DNA from: Clostridiales bacterium
GTDB taxonomy: Bacteria > Bacillota > Clostridia > Lachnospirales > CAG-274
Direction: 5' to 3'
Assembly: GCA_018371275.1 (NCBI GenBank)
Contig: JAHALF010000006.1
Location: forward strand, 1-64,000
Length of the DNA: 64,000 nucleotides
Under the pieces are notes generated by a model. That model did not search any database and had not been told where the DNA came from. It saw nothing but the letters and a program-made list of their open reading frames with translations. Numbering within the stretch: position 1 is the first letter of the stretch; each line of letters begins with the position of its first letter. The translations under genes and the position numbers were made by a program. Positions 1-9,611 of the stretch are shown one piece after another.

Positions 1-200
1 TCTGTTGGTTCTCCATTAGTTAATTCTGTATTTTGTTCATTAGCATTATATACTTGTGTGTTAGTTTCTATTTTTCTTTCTTTTAAAAGTTCATTAACTT
101 TAAAATACCCTACTACTAATACAATTCCTAAAAATACACCAACAATGATATTTAATAACCCTCTACTACTTTTATTTTCCCCATTATTTTGATTACCCAT
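1..200 (-). CDS. Membrane-anchored hypothetical protein, 3'-truncated by window edge
   Basis: Only the first 66 codons are present; the gene runs off the left edge. The start is an ATG at 200 preceded by a strong AGGAGG at 201-206. The peptide starts MGNQNNGENKSSRGLLN, then has one hydrophobic segment at about residues 17-35 (IIVGVFLGIVLVVGYF), followed by a polar Glu/Asn/Thr-rich stretch. The short N-terminal cytoplasmic tail before one helix suggests a type II membrane protein whose missing C-terminal part is extracellular. No family can be assigned from this fragment. It diverges from the metalloprotease-like gene starting at 404. Confidence 0.7.
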   Translation of the reverse strand, partial: MGNQNNGENKSSRGLLNIIVGVFLGIVLVVGYFKVNELLKERKIETNTQVYNANEQNTELTNGEPT

Positions 201-403
201 TTTTCCTCCTATAAAATATATTTTTTCCTTTACACTATATATAACGAATGTTTTTTATTAAAGTTTATTATTTCTTAAAATTTTTTGTAATATTTTTTTA
301 ATCTTATTGTAACTATTTTTAAATAATTTTAATATATAATATTTATAATATATACAACATATATATTATAGTAAAAAGTAAAAATAATCCAAGGTGATAT
401 TTT

Positions 404-1672
404 ATGAAAATTTTAAAAATAAATATATTAAGTATATTTTTTATATTATTTTTATTTAAAACAGATATAATTGCAACCCCTAAAATTTATGCTACATATA
501 CGGCAAATAACTTAACAATAACAAGTTACAGCAAAAGTTGGAATAAAAATATGTTAAAAAATCTCTATGTAGAGCTTATAAGTAATTTTCATGGAGATGA
601 ATTTGATTTTTTAAGTGATATATACATATATCCAAATTCTCCTGAAGGAGTAAATGGACTTTATTATGACGATATCTCTTTAGAAAATAATAACTATATA
701 TTAGGCTCTAATGCGTATATTAATCTATATAATGGTGAAAGGTATAATACAATTCCTAAAATAGCCTATAATCTATCACACGAATATGGTCATCACTATA
801 TGATATATAATCTTGTAAAATCAGAAAATTTATATTATAACAATTTAAAAGAATCTAAATATACCGAAATTAGAAATTTAAAAAATTCACCCGTTTCGTA
901 TAATATTGATAGTGAAGACTACTTATACCATTGGGATATAATGGAAATAATGGCAGATGATTATGTACAACTTTTAGGCTCGTCTAACGCTAAATTATCT
1001 TATGATTATAAATCTGTAGATGAACTTTTAAAGGAAAGTAAAAATCCCTATGATAATCCCTCTAGCTTTAATTTAAAACCACAATTAAACCCTTATATAC
1101 CATTAGCTGCTGATATACCAGGTCTTTATAATTACCTTTTAAACATTAGTGGATTTACTGTAGCACCACCTAAAATACCAGTAAAACCAAAACTAAATAA
1201 TATTACAGGCTCAATAGCTCTTAATGGAGAACCAACATATAACATTAGTTGGGATAACCCAAATAAAGATGAAGTTTTTGAATATACATTAGTTATTTAT
1301 CCAGATGATAATCCATTTGTACCATACCCACTAAAAACATTAACATCTAAAGAACCTTTAAACGTTACTTTTGGCAGTTATAGTATAAAACAAAAGGATG
1401 ACTCAATAAAATCTATTTCACAAAAATATGAAGGAAACTACACATTAAAATTATATATTAAAGATTCCAAAGGCTTTATGTATTCTTCAGAACCTTTAAC
1501 AAGTAATTTTACAAGCCTTTCAAAAAATATATTATCTGATAATAAAAACAAAGATAAAAAACAAACTAATAATATAGATGAAAAACCTAGTGCTAGTCCA
1601 GATGCTAAACCTATAGGACCAAGTGCTAGTGGGTCTTTAGAAAATTTATTTTATATTAACACAAAAAAATAA
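404..1672 (+). CDS. Secreted HExxH metalloprotease-like protein with C-terminal Fn3-like region
   Basis: A 422-residue protein, with start ATG preceded by AAGGTGAT. It has a signal peptide (Lys-rich start, hydrophobic core about residues 9-22, possible cleavage near ATPKIYA at 24-30). Residues 126-130 are HEYGH, a zinc-metalloprotease HExxH signature, and 51 residues further on is EIMADD (181-186). An Ex3D placed after HExxH is the gluzincin arrangement of zinc ligands. About residues 255-375 look like a beta-sandwich of Fn3 type (YNISWDNP and following). The tail is Lys/Asn/Ser/Pro-rich with no sorting signal, so the protein is probably released. No named family was recognised; zinc protease is inferred from the motif. 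It stands alone, convergent with ftsZ across a shared terminator. Confidence 0.8.
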   Translation: MKILKINILSIFFILFLFKTDIIATPKIYATYTANNLTITSYSKSWNKNMLKNLYVELISNFHGDEFDFLSDIYIYPNSPEGVNGLYYDDISLENNNYILGSNAYINLYNGERYNTIPKIAYNLSHEYGHHYMIYNLVKSENLYYNNLKESKYTEIRNLKNSPVSYNIDSEDYLYHWDIMEIMADDYVQLLGSSNAKLSYDYKSVDELLKESKNPYDNPSSFNLKPQLNPYIPLAADIPGLYNYLLNISGFTVAPPKIPVKPKLNNITGSIALNGEPTYNISWDNPNKDEVFEYTLVIYPDDNPFVPYPLKTLTSKEPLNVTFGSYSIKQKDDSIKSISQKYEGNYTLKLYIKDSKGFMYSSEPLTSNFTSLSKNILSDNKNKDKKQTNNIDEKPSASPDAKPIGPSASGSLENLFYINTKK

Positions 1673-1694
1673 AACTAGCTAATTAGCTAGTTTT
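1671..1694. terminator. Bidirectional terminator between metalloprotease-like gene and ftsZ
   Basis: A perfect 24-nt palindrome whose A-run on one side and T-run on the other allow termination of both converging genes. It overlaps the stop codon of the plus-strand gene. Confidence 0.8.
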
Positions 1695-1698
1695 ATTT

Positions 1699-2949
1699 TT
1701 ACCTATTTTTTCTTAAAAATGTTGGTATATTTAATTTACCAGTTGGCTCATTTTCTTTTTGTCTATTTAATCCATAATTATTATTTTCTTGTGGTTGTGG
1801 TGTAAATACAGGTTCTTGTGTATGATTAATCGTTGGTTGTTCTATTGGTTGAACTGGTTGCACATTAGAAAATCCACTTTGCAAATGTTGTGGTGTAACG
1901 TTAAATTGTTGATTTGACATTTGTTGCATATTAGGCTGTATATTAGGTTGTATAGGCTGTTGCATATTTTGAGGAGTTATTTCTTGGTTATTATCTGCAA
2001 CTCTAAGATCTGTTGCAACGATAGTAATTATAACTTTATCTTTAAGATTTTCTTCTATTGAAGAACCATATATAATATTTGCAGATACATCAAGCATATC
2101 TGTTATACTAGAAACACCTCTAGTTATTTCTTTAAGAGCAAGGTCTGGACCACCAGCTACATTAACAAGAAGGCTTTTAGCACCTTCTATAGATGTTTCT
2201 AATAATGGACTATTAATAGCTTCATTAACAGCATCTTGTATTTTATTTTTCCCATTACCTTCACCTACACCAAGATGTGCATACCCTTTATCTTTCATAA
2301 TAGTAGTAACATCGGCAAAATCTACATTTATTTCTGCTGGATTTTTAATTATATTTGCAATACCAGTAACACCTTGTCTTAAAACTTCATCTACCCTATG
2401 AAAAGCCTCTATCTGAGTTGCATCATCTTCTATAATATCTAATATACGTTCATTAGGGATAACAATAAGCGTGTCCACATTTTCTTTTAATTTTTCTATA
2501 CCTTCCATTGCATTTAAGGCTCTCTTTTTGCCTTCAAAATTAAAAGGTTTAGTTACAACAGCAACTGTTAAAACCCCTTGACTTTTTGCAATATTTGCAA
2601 CAACTGCTGCTGCTCCTGTTCCTGTGCCTCCACCCATACCAGCAGTTACAAACACCATATCTGCTCCTTGTATAGCTTGAGAAATATCGTCTTTAGACTC
2701 TTCAGCAGCTATCCTTCCTACTTCTGGATTGCCACCAGCCCCAAGCCCACGTGTAGACTTCTCCCCAATAACAATAGTCTTTTGGGCTAAACTTTTGTTT
2801 AGTGCTTGTCTATCTGTGTTTATAGCAATAAACTCTATATCCGTAGATCCACATTCTATCATTCTATTAACAGCATTATTACCTGCACCACCAACACCTA
2901 TAACTATAATTTTTTCTTCTTCATTGTTAATATTTTCTAACCCTATCAA
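1699..2949 (-). CDS. ftsZ: Cell division protein FtsZ
   Basis: A 416-residue tubulin-like GTPase that polymerises into the cytokinetic Z ring. The GTP-binding signature GGGTGTG is at residues 106-112 and the T7 synergy loop NVDFAD at 208-213. A Gln/Pro/Asn-rich linker (about 325-400) leads to the conserved C-terminal peptide [11 protein letters not shown], which binds FtsA, SepF and other partners. The start codon is TTG, seven bases after GGAGGG; no ATG lies nearby. A sigma-A-type promoter lies just upstream, so ftsZ is probably transcribed separately from divIB, which ends about 230 bp before it. ftsA does not precede it here. Confidence 0.98.
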   Translation of the reverse strand: MIGLENINNEEEKIIVIGVGGAGNNAVNRMIECGSTDIEFIAINTDRQALNKSLAQKTIVIGEKSTRGLGAGGNPEVGRIAAEESKDDISQAIQGADMVFVTAGMGGGTGTGAAAVVANIAKSQGVLTVAVVTKPFNFEGKKRALNAMEGIEKLKENVDTLIVIPNERILDIIEDDATQIEAFHRVDEVLRQGVTGIANIIKNPAEINVDFADVTTIMKDKGYAHLGVGEGNGKNKIQDAVNEAINSPLLETSIEGAKSLLVNVAGGPDLALKEITRGVSSITDMLDVSANIIYGSSIEENLKDKVIITIVATDLRVADNNQEITPQNMQQPIQPNIQPNMQQMSNQQFNVTPQHLQSGFSNVQPVQPIEQPTINHTQEPVFTPQPQENNNYGLNRQKENEPTGKLNIPTFLRKNR

Positions 2950-2983
2950 GATATAACCCTCCTAAATCATATTCAGTCTTTTT

Positions 2984-3012
2984 ATTATACACTATATATT
3001 TTAATAATTCAA
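2984..3012 (-). promoter_or_regulatory. sigma-A promoter of ftsZ
   Basis: On the minus strand TTGAAT (3007-3012) and TATAAT (2984-2989) are separated by exactly 17 bases and lie about 35 bp ahead of the ftsZ start. The rest of 2950-3180 is AT-rich with no gene. A weak hairpin (AAAAAGTA/TACTTTTT, 3130-3158) may terminate divIB. Confidence 0.7.
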
Positions 3013-3180
3013 TTTATTTTATGATATTTCATTCATTATAACATTTATAATATAAGTATATATATTTTTCAAAATTTTTCAAGTATATTATTAAATTTAT
3101 ATTGCAATTTTTTTATAATTTTTAAATATAAAAAGTATTAACTTTATTTTTACTTTTTTGTATTTTTTTCGACATACCAT

Positions 3181-3894
3181 CTATGTAATATATTTGAAAA
3201 TTGGAGCTTTATTTATATCATCTATATACAAAAATCCTTTTTCAGTTGGGGTAAAGTTTTTAAGTATTTCGTTTAATGTATTCATTTTTATATTTATAGC
3301 CTCTCTATTTCCCAATACAATATCTAAATTTTCCATATATAAATGTATATCTTCCAAATCGGATACATCTATTTTTAATATTTCCTTTAAATACTCTTTA
3401 TCTTTTATAGAATTTGTTATTTCCATAACTATCTCAAAAGCTTCATCATTATCTGTCCTTAAATTTTCCCCAATAATAAAACTATCAAATTTTAATCCAT
3501 AAATTATTGGTAATGGCTGTGTGTAAGAAGATTTAACATCTATAACCATACCATCTTTATCTATATATATATAATCACTTATGTAAGGTATATATCCTAC
3601 TATTTTTCTTTCAGTAACATTAATAATTACTGTGTTTGGTAGTTTTTTTGTTACTTTTATATCTTGTATATAATAGTTACTTTTAAGTCTTCTTTTTGCT
3701 ATAAGACTATTAAAGCTAAGTATATTAGTTGTTTTATCTAGCTTCATTTGTCTAATAATATCTGGTTTTTCTATTGTTTCTAATCCATTTACTTCTATAT
3801 TTTGTATATTAAGCCAAGGTGATAGCATTAATAGCATAAATATTAAGGCTACTAATGCTATACTCATTAAAATATAGATATATATTTTTTTCAT
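3181..3894 (-). CDS. divIB: Cell division protein DivIB/FtsQ
   Basis: Bitopic division protein that joins FtsL and DivIC in the septal peptidoglycan synthesis complex. It has a short cytoplasmic N-terminus, one membrane helix (about residues 2-24), then a POTRA domain starting NIQNIEVNGLETIEKPDI and the FtsQ beta domain. Its length is usual for the family. The longest reading frame begins with a GTG at 3903, directly after the murA stop, but that GTG is part of the AGGTGA ribosome binding site. The ATG at 3894 (MKKIYIYI), six bases after it, is the better start. It is the last gene of the pcrA-murA-divIB strand run, next to murA as in many dcw-type clusters. Confidence 0.9.
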   Translation of the reverse strand: MKKIYIYILMSIALVALIFMLLMLSPWLNIQNIEVNGLETIEKPDIIRQMKLDKTTNILSFNSLIAKRRLKSNYYIQDIKVTKKLPNTVIINVTERKIVGYIPYISDYIYIDKDGMVIDVKSSYTQPLPIIYGLKFDSFIIGENLRTDNDEAFEIVMEITNSIKDKEYLKEILKIDVSDLEDIHLYMENLDIVLGNREAINIKMNTLNEILKNFTPTEKGFLYIDDINKAPIFKYIT

Positions 3895-3903
3895 TAGCTT
3901 CAC

Positions 3904-5163
3904 CTAATCTTCGATATATTTTATGTCTGCTCCTAAGATACTCAATTTTTTATCTAAATATTCATATCCCCTATTTATATAACAAGCACCATCTACAACA
4001 GTCTCACCTTCTGCAAAAAGCCCTGCTGTTATAAGACCTGCTCCACCTCTTAAATCCTTTGCAAAAACATTTCTACCTATTAAACTATTTACACCATTTA
4101 TAATAAAAATATTATTATCCTCTACAATATTACAACCCATTTTATTAAGCTCTGGTATATGTTTATTTCTAGCCTCAAATATATTTTCTTTTATAACACT
4201 TATACCATCTAAAGTAGATAATAAAGCCATTATTTGTGGCTGAAGGTCTGTAGCAAAATATGGATAAGGTTTAGTTTCTAAAAAATCTATACATTTTAGA
4301 TTTTTACTATTTTTTATTTTTATACTTTCCTTACTTTTAATAATTTCACAACCTATTTGTTCTAAAATATCTATTAAAGAACTAAGATAATGTGGTACTA
4401 TTCCGTTCACTTTTATATTCCCATTTGTTATAGCAGACATACATAAAAAAGTCCCTGCCTCTATTCTATCTGGCATTACTGTATATTCTACCATATCTTT
4501 AAGATTTTCTACACCATTTATAGTTATAGTATTAGTACCTTCACCATAGATATTAGCACCCATTTTTCTTAAAAAATTTACCATATCTATTATCTCTGGC
4601 TCTTTAGCACAATTTTTTATAACAACTTTACCTTTTACAAATATAGAGGCTAAAATAATATTTTGAGTAGCTCCAACACTAGCAAAAGGTAAATCTATGA
4701 TGTTTTCCTTTATTTCATTAACACTAGCCCTTATTAAATTTTGATTATCATCTATTTTTATCCCAAGTTTTTTAAAAGCCTCTAAATGAAAATCTATTGG
4801 TCTTTTACCAAGATTACACCCTCCAGGATAGGATATACTAGCCTCTTTAAATCTAGATATTATAGCACCTAAAAATATTATAGAAGAACGCATTTTTTTA
4901 ACTAACTCTTCTTTAACATTTGTTTTATTCATATCCTTGGAATTAATAACAACAGTATTTTCCCCATAGGTAACTTTACAACCTAAATCTCTTAATATAT
5001 CCATTGCTACAAAAGTATCTAAAAGCATTGGAACATTTTTTAAAATACATATACCACTATTTAAAATAGTTGAGGCAAGGATAGGCAAAACGGCATTTTT
5101 AGCACCGCTTATAAATACTTCACCGTTTAGCTTATTTCCACCTTTTATTATATACTTACCCAT
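3904..5163 (-). CDS. murA: UDP-N-acetylglucosamine 1-carboxyvinyltransferase MurA
   Basis: Transfers enolpyruvate from PEP to UDP-GlcNAc, the first committed step of peptidoglycan synthesis, in the cytoplasm. It has 419 residues, normal for the family. The N-terminal GGNKLNGEVFISGAKNAVLP is the typical substrate-binding start and the catalytic cysteine is C116 in PGGCNLGKRP, so a fosfomycin-sensitive Cys-type enzyme is expected. The start ATG is preceded by GGAGGG. Its stop is directly followed by the divIB ribosome binding site, so the two are translated from one message. Low-GC bacteria often have two MurA paralogues; which one this is cannot be told here. Confidence 0.96.
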   Translation of the reverse strand: MGKYIIKGGNKLNGEVFISGAKNAVLPILASTILNSGICILKNVPMLLDTFVAMDILRDLGCKVTYGENTVVINSKDMNKTNVKEELVKKMRSSIIFLGAIISRFKEASISYPGGCNLGKRPIDFHLEAFKKLGIKIDDNQNLIRASVNEIKENIIDLPFASVGATQNIILASIFVKGKVVIKNCAKEPEIIDMVNFLRKMGANIYGEGTNTITINGVENLKDMVEYTVMPDRIEAGTFLCMSAITNGNIKVNGIVPHYLSSLIDILEQIGCEIIKSKESIKIKNSKNLKCIDFLETKPYPYFATDLQPQIMALLSTLDGISVIKENIFEARNKHIPELNKMGCNIVEDNNIFIINGVNSLIGRNVFAKDLRGGAGLITAGLFAEGETVVDGACYINRGYEYLDKKLSILGADIKYIED

Positions 5164-5227
5164 ATATAACCCTCCAATTTTTTCATATTTTTATACTATG
5201 AAAGGTTATATAAATAGGTTACAACTT

Positions 5228-7450
5228 TTATACTTTTTTTAACTTTGATAAGTTTGCCATAAGTTTCTTTTCCCCAAAGTTATCAAAATTAATAGTTACC
5301 TCATAATCTGCTCCTGCAGGGCTTATGTTTAAAACATTTCCTTGACCAAATTTAAAATGTTTTACTATATCTCCAACTCCAAAATCTAAAGATACATTTT
5401 TAGGTGCTGGAATTTCTTTTTTAAGATAAGAGGAAACATTAGGCTTATAAGTAGGTTTAGGCCTGTAGTTATTGTTATTATCTTCACAATTAAATGATAT
5501 ATTAGATCTTTTTTCTATTTTTTGCCTACTATAAACTAAATCTTGTGGCAACTCTTTTAAAAATGATGATGGTGCATTACTTACATATCTACCATGTTGC
5601 AATCTAGACTTTGAATTAGTAAGATACAATTCTTTTTTTGCTCTTGTTATCCCTACATATAAAAGTCTTCTTTCTTCTTCTATATCTGATGGATTTGGGC
5701 TTGTTATTGCACGGTATGTTGGGAATATTCCTTCTTCAAAGCCAGCTATAAAAACTATCGGAAACTCTAATCCTTTAGAACTATGTAAAGTCATTAATGT
5801 AACTACATTTTCTTCATCTTCCATAGAATCTATATCGGCAACTAAAGATACTTCTTCTAAAAATTTTGTAAGAGACTTATCTTCGTTTTCATCATTTTCT
5901 TCATATTCTACTGCCTTACTAACAAATTCTTCTAAATTTGATATTCTTCCTAAAGCTTCATCTGTTCCTTCTTTTTTAAGCTCTTCTATATATCCTGTAT
6001 GTTCTAAAATATAATCTGTTAAATCTGCTATACTTAAATTTTGGCTTTCTTCTATAAAATTATGTAACATATTATAAAAATCTATAATACTTTTAGTTTT
6101 TCTTCCTAAATCTACTATGTCTTTAGCTTTAGATAATGCCTCAAAGAAAGATATGTTATTTTCTTGTGCATATTCACTAACTTTTAATATAGTTGCATCG
6201 CCTATTCCTCTTTTAGGAACATTTATTATTCTTTTTAATGAAATATCATCATTAGGATTTTCCAATATTTTTAAATAACTTATAATATCTTTTATTTCCT
6301 TTCTTCCATAAAAGTTTATACCACCATATAATTTATAAGGTATAGATAAAAATACCATCTGTTCTTCTAAAACCCTAGATAAATTATTTGCTCTATATAA
6401 TATTGCAAAATCTTTATAAGAATATCCATCTTTTATTTTTTTTAAGATTTCATTAGCTATGAATACTGCTTCCTCTCTATCAGAGTTACATTTTTCATAA
6501 TTTATAAGAGAACCTTCTTCATTTTCTGTCCAAAGGCTTTTTTCTTTTCTTCCAAAATTATTTTTTATAACAAAGTTTGCAGCATCTAATATAGTTTTGC
6601 TAGAACGATAGTTTTGCTCAAGTTTTATAACTTTAGCATTATTAAAATCCTTTTCAAAATCTAATATATTGTTTATATCGGCACCTCTCCAACCATATAT
6701 ACTTTGGTCATCATCACCTACTACACAAATATTTTTATATTTGTTAGCTAATAATTTTATAAGCATATATTGGCTTGTGCTAGTGTCTTGATACTCATCA
6801 ACCATAATATATTTAAAGCGTTCTTGATAATAATCTAATAAATCAACATTATTAGCTAAAAGTTGTACTGTCTTAAATATAAGGTCATCAAAATCTAAAG
6901 AATTGTTTAATTTTAATCTATTTTCATATGCTGTATATATATCAGAAATTAGTTTTTTTCTAAAGTCAGAGCCTATGTTTTTTTCATAAGCACTAGCTGT
7001 TATAAGCTTATCTTTTTGTCTACCTATTTCGTTTAAAGCTGCCTTAGGACTTAATAAATCATCATTTATCTTATATTCTTTCATTATATCTTTTATAAGT
7101 CTTTCAGCATCATCTGCATCATATATAGTAAATTTATTTGTATATCCTATTTTTTCTATATCTCTTCTTAAAATTCTAACACACAAAGAATGAAACGTAG
7201 ATACTAAAACTTGACTACCTTCTTCACATATAGAACAAACTCTTTCTTTCATTTCTTTGGCAGCCTTATTTGTAAAAGTAATAGCTAAAATATTAAATGG
7301 TCTTATACCGTTATCAATTAAATATGCTATTCTATGTGTTAAAACTCTAGTTTTACCAGAACCTGCTCCTGCTAAAATAAGAAGAGCCCCTTCTGTTGTT
7401 AAAACTGCCTCTTTTTGCATAGGATTTAACTTATTTAAAAGTTGTTTCAT
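5228..7450 (-). CDS. pcrA: ATP-dependent DNA helicase PcrA (UvrD/Rep family)
   Basis: Superfamily 1A 3'-5' helicase of 740 residues used in nucleotide excision repair, replication restart and plasmid replication. Walker A is AGAGSGKT at residues 27-34; Walker B is DEYQDT near residue 218; the GDDDQSIYGWRGA motif, LEQNYRS, a VTLMTLHSSKGLEF motif and EEERRLLYVGITRA follow in the usual order. The final 60 residues (FGVGDIVKHFKFGQGNVLNI) form the C-terminal Tudor-like domain that binds RNA polymerase in PcrA. It lies 64 bp before murA on the same strand. Confidence 0.96.
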   Translation of the reverse strand: MKQLLNKLNPMQKEAVLTTEGALLILAGAGSGKTRVLTHRIAYLIDNGIRPFNILAITFTNKAAKEMKERVCSICEEGSQVLVSTFHSLCVRILRRDIEKIGYTNKFTIYDADDAERLIKDIMKEYKINDDLLSPKAALNEIGRQKDKLITASAYEKNIGSDFRKKLISDIYTAYENRLKLNNSLDFDDLIFKTVQLLANNVDLLDYYQERFKYIMVDEYQDTSTSQYMLIKLLANKYKNICVVGDDDQSIYGWRGADINNILDFEKDFNNAKVIKLEQNYRSSKTILDAANFVIKNNFGRKEKSLWTENEEGSLINYEKCNSDREEAVFIANEILKKIKDGYSYKDFAILYRANNLSRVLEEQMVFLSIPYKLYGGINFYGRKEIKDIISYLKILENPNDDISLKRIINVPKRGIGDATILKVSEYAQENNISFFEALSKAKDIVDLGRKTKSIIDFYNMLHNFIEESQNLSIADLTDYILEHTGYIEELKKEGTDEALGRISNLEEFVSKAVEYEENDENEDKSLTKFLEEVSLVADIDSMEDEENVVTLMTLHSSKGLEFPIVFIAGFEEGIFPTYRAITSPNPSDIEEERRLLYVGITRAKKELYLTNSKSRLQHGRYVSNAPSSFLKELPQDLVYSRQKIEKRSNISFNCEDNNNNYRPKPTYKPNVSSYLKKEIPAPKNVSLDFGVGDIVKHFKFGQGNVLNISPAGADYEVTINFDNFGEKKLMANLSKLKKV

Positions 7451-7472
7451 TTTTTATCTCCTAAAATAATTT

Positions 7473-7928
7473 TTAATATTTTTGTTTATATCTATTTTTT
7501 ATATTAATACTTATATAAACTAATAGTATACCTACAATAGCTCCAGAAAAATCTAATAAAACATCTTTAACAGAAGATGTGCGTCCAGGAGAATATATTT
7601 GTATAAATTCATCTATAACAGGTACAAATGTAGAAAAAAACATAGGACCCCATAATATACCAAATACCCTATTAGTAAAAGCTTTAAATGTCAACATAAG
7701 AAAAATTCCTAAAGTAAAAAACTCTATAAAATGAGCTAATTTTCTTATAAAATGACCACTAAGTTGAAAGCTTAATCCTATCATATTAATCAAATCATTT
7801 ACAAACATTAAAACAGCTGTACTTGTATTAGAAGAATGTTCTCCATTTTGCATAGAATTATAAAAAATAAATACTATTATCAGTATAGTAATTACCAAAT
7901 ATATTAATTTTTTAATATTTATTTTCAT
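7473..7928 (-). CDS. VanZ-like family membrane protein
   Basis: A 151-residue integral membrane protein with about four helices. It carries the VanZ-family signatures RKLAHFIEFFTLG (helix 2), a DEFIQ motif and PGRTSSVKDVLLDFSGAIVG near the end. VanZ of Tn1546 gives low-level teicoplanin resistance, but chromosomal homologues are widespread with no settled function. The start ATG follows AAAGGAGG with ideal spacing. It lies 22 bp upstream of pcrA and is probably co-transcribed with it. Confidence 0.88.
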   Translation of the reverse strand: MKINIKKLIYLVITILIIVFIFYNSMQNGEHSSNTSTAVLMFVNDLINMIGLSFQLSGHFIRKLAHFIEFFTLGIFLMLTFKAFTNRVFGILWGPMFFSTFVPVIDEFIQIYSPGRTSSVKDVLLDFSGAIVGILLVYISINIKNRYKQKY

Positions 7929-8094
7929 ATATCCTCCTTTTAAGCCTATCTATATATTATATTCTAAAATAGAATATTTGTAAATAACAATCTGTAAGCC
8001 ATTTATTTATAATTTAAAAGTATCAAACATATATTAATATATAAAATATCTATAGTTTATAAAATGATGAAGGCTACATCATAATCATTGAAAT

Positions 8095-8967
8095 TTATCT
8101 ATAAATGTTAAAAGGTTTGGTAGTAAATACTTCTTTTATATTTAATGTTCTTTCTATATTATTTTTAGCTATTGCCACTTGTTTTTTATTTTTAAAAATA
8201 CCAAAAACAGCTGAACCACTACCACTCATAAGGCTACCTAATGCCCCGTTTTCTAACATATTTTCTTTTATCTGCTTTATTATAGGATATTTTTCAATTG
8301 ATACAGATTCTAAAACGTTACATAAATTTTTAGAAACACCTTCTATATCATTTTTATCTATATAATGAATAATTTTTTCTATATCTGGTCTTTCTTTTAT
8401 TTTAGATAAATCTAAATTTTCAAAAATAACTGATGTAGATATATTAATATTAGGCTTAACAACTAATATATAGCAGTTAGGCATATTATTTAAAGGTGTT
8501 AGCTTCTCTCCTATACCTTCTGCTAAACAAGTTCCCCTTTTTAAACAAAAAGGAACATCTGCTCCAAAATTTTTTGATATATCTAACAATTTATTATTAG
8601 ATATTTTCAATCCAAATAAATTTCTAATTCCAATTAATGTAGCTGCACAATCTGCACTACCTCCACCAAGCCCTGCACAAGACGGTATTTTTTTGTTAAG
8701 CTCTATATGAATACCATATTTAATATTATATTCATCTTTTAAATATTTTGCAGCTTTATAAACTAAATTTGTATAATCTGTTGGTAACCAATATACATTT
8801 GTTTTTAATTTTATATCATTTGTAAAAGTCTTTTTAATTTCAATAGTATCTGATAATCCTATTGTTTGCATAATCATTTCTAAATTATGATAACCACTGT
8901 CTAGTCTTTCTACAACATCTAACGCTAAATTTATTTTAGCTTTTGCAAAAAGTTTTATCCTCTCCAT
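8095..8967 (-). CDS. ispE: 4-diphosphocytidyl-2-C-methyl-D-erythritol kinase IspE
   Basis: GHMP-superfamily kinase of the MEP isoprenoid pathway that phosphorylates CDP-methylerythritol. It starts with the family block KLFAKAKINLALDV and has the ATP-binding loop PSCAGLGGGSADCAATL plus the C-terminal MSGSGSAVFG motif. The longest frame opens with a GTG at 8976, but this GTG belongs to AAGGTGAG, which serves as ribosome binding site for the ATG at 8967, so a 290-residue product MERIKLF is preferred. A short hairpin (8064-8082 arms ATGATG/CATCAT) with a short T-run on the minus strand may end the transcript. It diverges from the fatty acid operon. Confidence 0.95.
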   Translation of the reverse strand: MERIKLFAKAKINLALDVVERLDSGYHNLEMIMQTIGLSDTIEIKKTFTNDIKLKTNVYWLPTDYTNLVYKAAKYLKDEYNIKYGIHIELNKKIPSCAGLGGGSADCAATLIGIRNLFGLKISNNKLLDISKNFGADVPFCLKRGTCLAEGIGEKLTPLNNMPNCYILVVKPNINISTSVIFENLDLSKIKERPDIEKIIHYIDKNDIEGVSKNLCNVLESVSIEKYPIIKQIKENMLENGALGSLMSGSGSAVFGIFKNKKQVAIAKNNIERTLNIKEVFTTKPFNIYR

Positions 8968-9068
8968 AGCTCTCACCTTGTTTTAATAAATTTTTTTATA
9001 TTTTAACACATAAACTATAAAATAAAAACAATTTTTTTAAGTTTTAATAAAAAATAATATAAAAATAC

Positions 9069-9097
9069 TTGACGTTTTTTTAAACTAATAATATACT
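9069..9097 (+). promoter_or_regulatory. sigma-A promoter of the fab-acc operon
   Basis: TTGACG at 9069-9074 and TATACT at 9092-9097 with a 17-base spacer. The last base of the -10 box is the first base of the FabT-type palindrome, so a bound repressor would cover the start of transcription. Confidence 0.8.
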
Positions 9098-9111
9098 TTG
9101 ATTATCAAAAG
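9096..9111. promoter_or_regulatory. FabT-type operator
   Basis: The sequence CTTTGATTATCAAAAG is an inverted repeat, TTTGAT-T-ATCAAA, centred on 9103. It closely resembles the TTTGAnTATCAAA site bound by FabT in streptococci and enterococci, which represses fatty acid genes when long-chain acyl-ACP is present. It overlaps the -10 box and transcription start and precedes the MarR-family gene, so autoregulation of the whole operon is inferred. Confidence 0.75.
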
Positions 9112-9148
9112 ATTTTTTTATTGTTCTATAATATGTGGAGGCTATATT

Positions 9149-9598
9149 ATGAAAAAACCTTTAGATACTATTAGTGGGCTTATATCTAGTGTTTTCTATG
9201 ATATAATAAAACTAGAAGAGGCCTTTTTAAAAAATAATAAATACAAAGATGTGTCCTCTAAAGAAATAAGGACTATTGAAGCAATAGGCACAAGTAAAAC
9301 AAAAAATATGGGCTCTATTGCTAAAAATCTTGATATAACTCTTGGCACACTAACAGTTTCTATAACAAATCTTGAAAAGAAAGGATATGTTAGAAGAGAA
9401 AAATGCCTTAATGACAAAAGAGTTGTTAATGTTACTCTTACCGAAAAAGGTAAAAAACTATTTAGACTACATAAAAAATTTAAAGAAAATATAATGAAAT
9501 CTATAGTTATAGACCTTTCTAATCAAGAAAAAGAAATTTTTAATGGTGCTTTAAATAGAGTTAGCCAGATATTACATAAACAATGTATAAATATTTAA
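9149..9598 (+). CDS. fabT: FabT-like MarR-family regulator of fatty acid synthesis
   Basis: A 149-residue winged-helix MarR protein. The recognition region is GSIAKNLDITLGTLTVSITNLEKKGYVRREK, followed by the wing DKRVVNVTLTEKGKKL. First position in the fab operon and a FabT-type palindrome over its promoter identify it as FabT, expected to repress the operon with acyl-ACP as co-repressor. The open frame extends upstream to a TTG at 9098, but that codon lies inside the operator. The ATG at 9149, seven bases after GTGGAGG, is the real start. Confidence 0.9.
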   Translation: MKKPLDTISGLISSVFYDIIKLEEAFLKNNKYKDVSSKEIRTIEAIGTSKTKNMGSIAKNLDITLGTLTVSITNLEKKGYVRREKCLNDKRVVNVTLTEKGKKLFRLHKKFKENIMKSIVIDLSNQEKEIFNGALNRVSQILHKQCINI

Positions 9599-9611
9599 TA
9601 AGGAGAAAAAT

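Noticed and set aside
9098..9148. Upstream extension of fabT from a TTG
   Set aside because: The TTG lies inside the operator palindrome and next to the -10 box, where transcription has not started.
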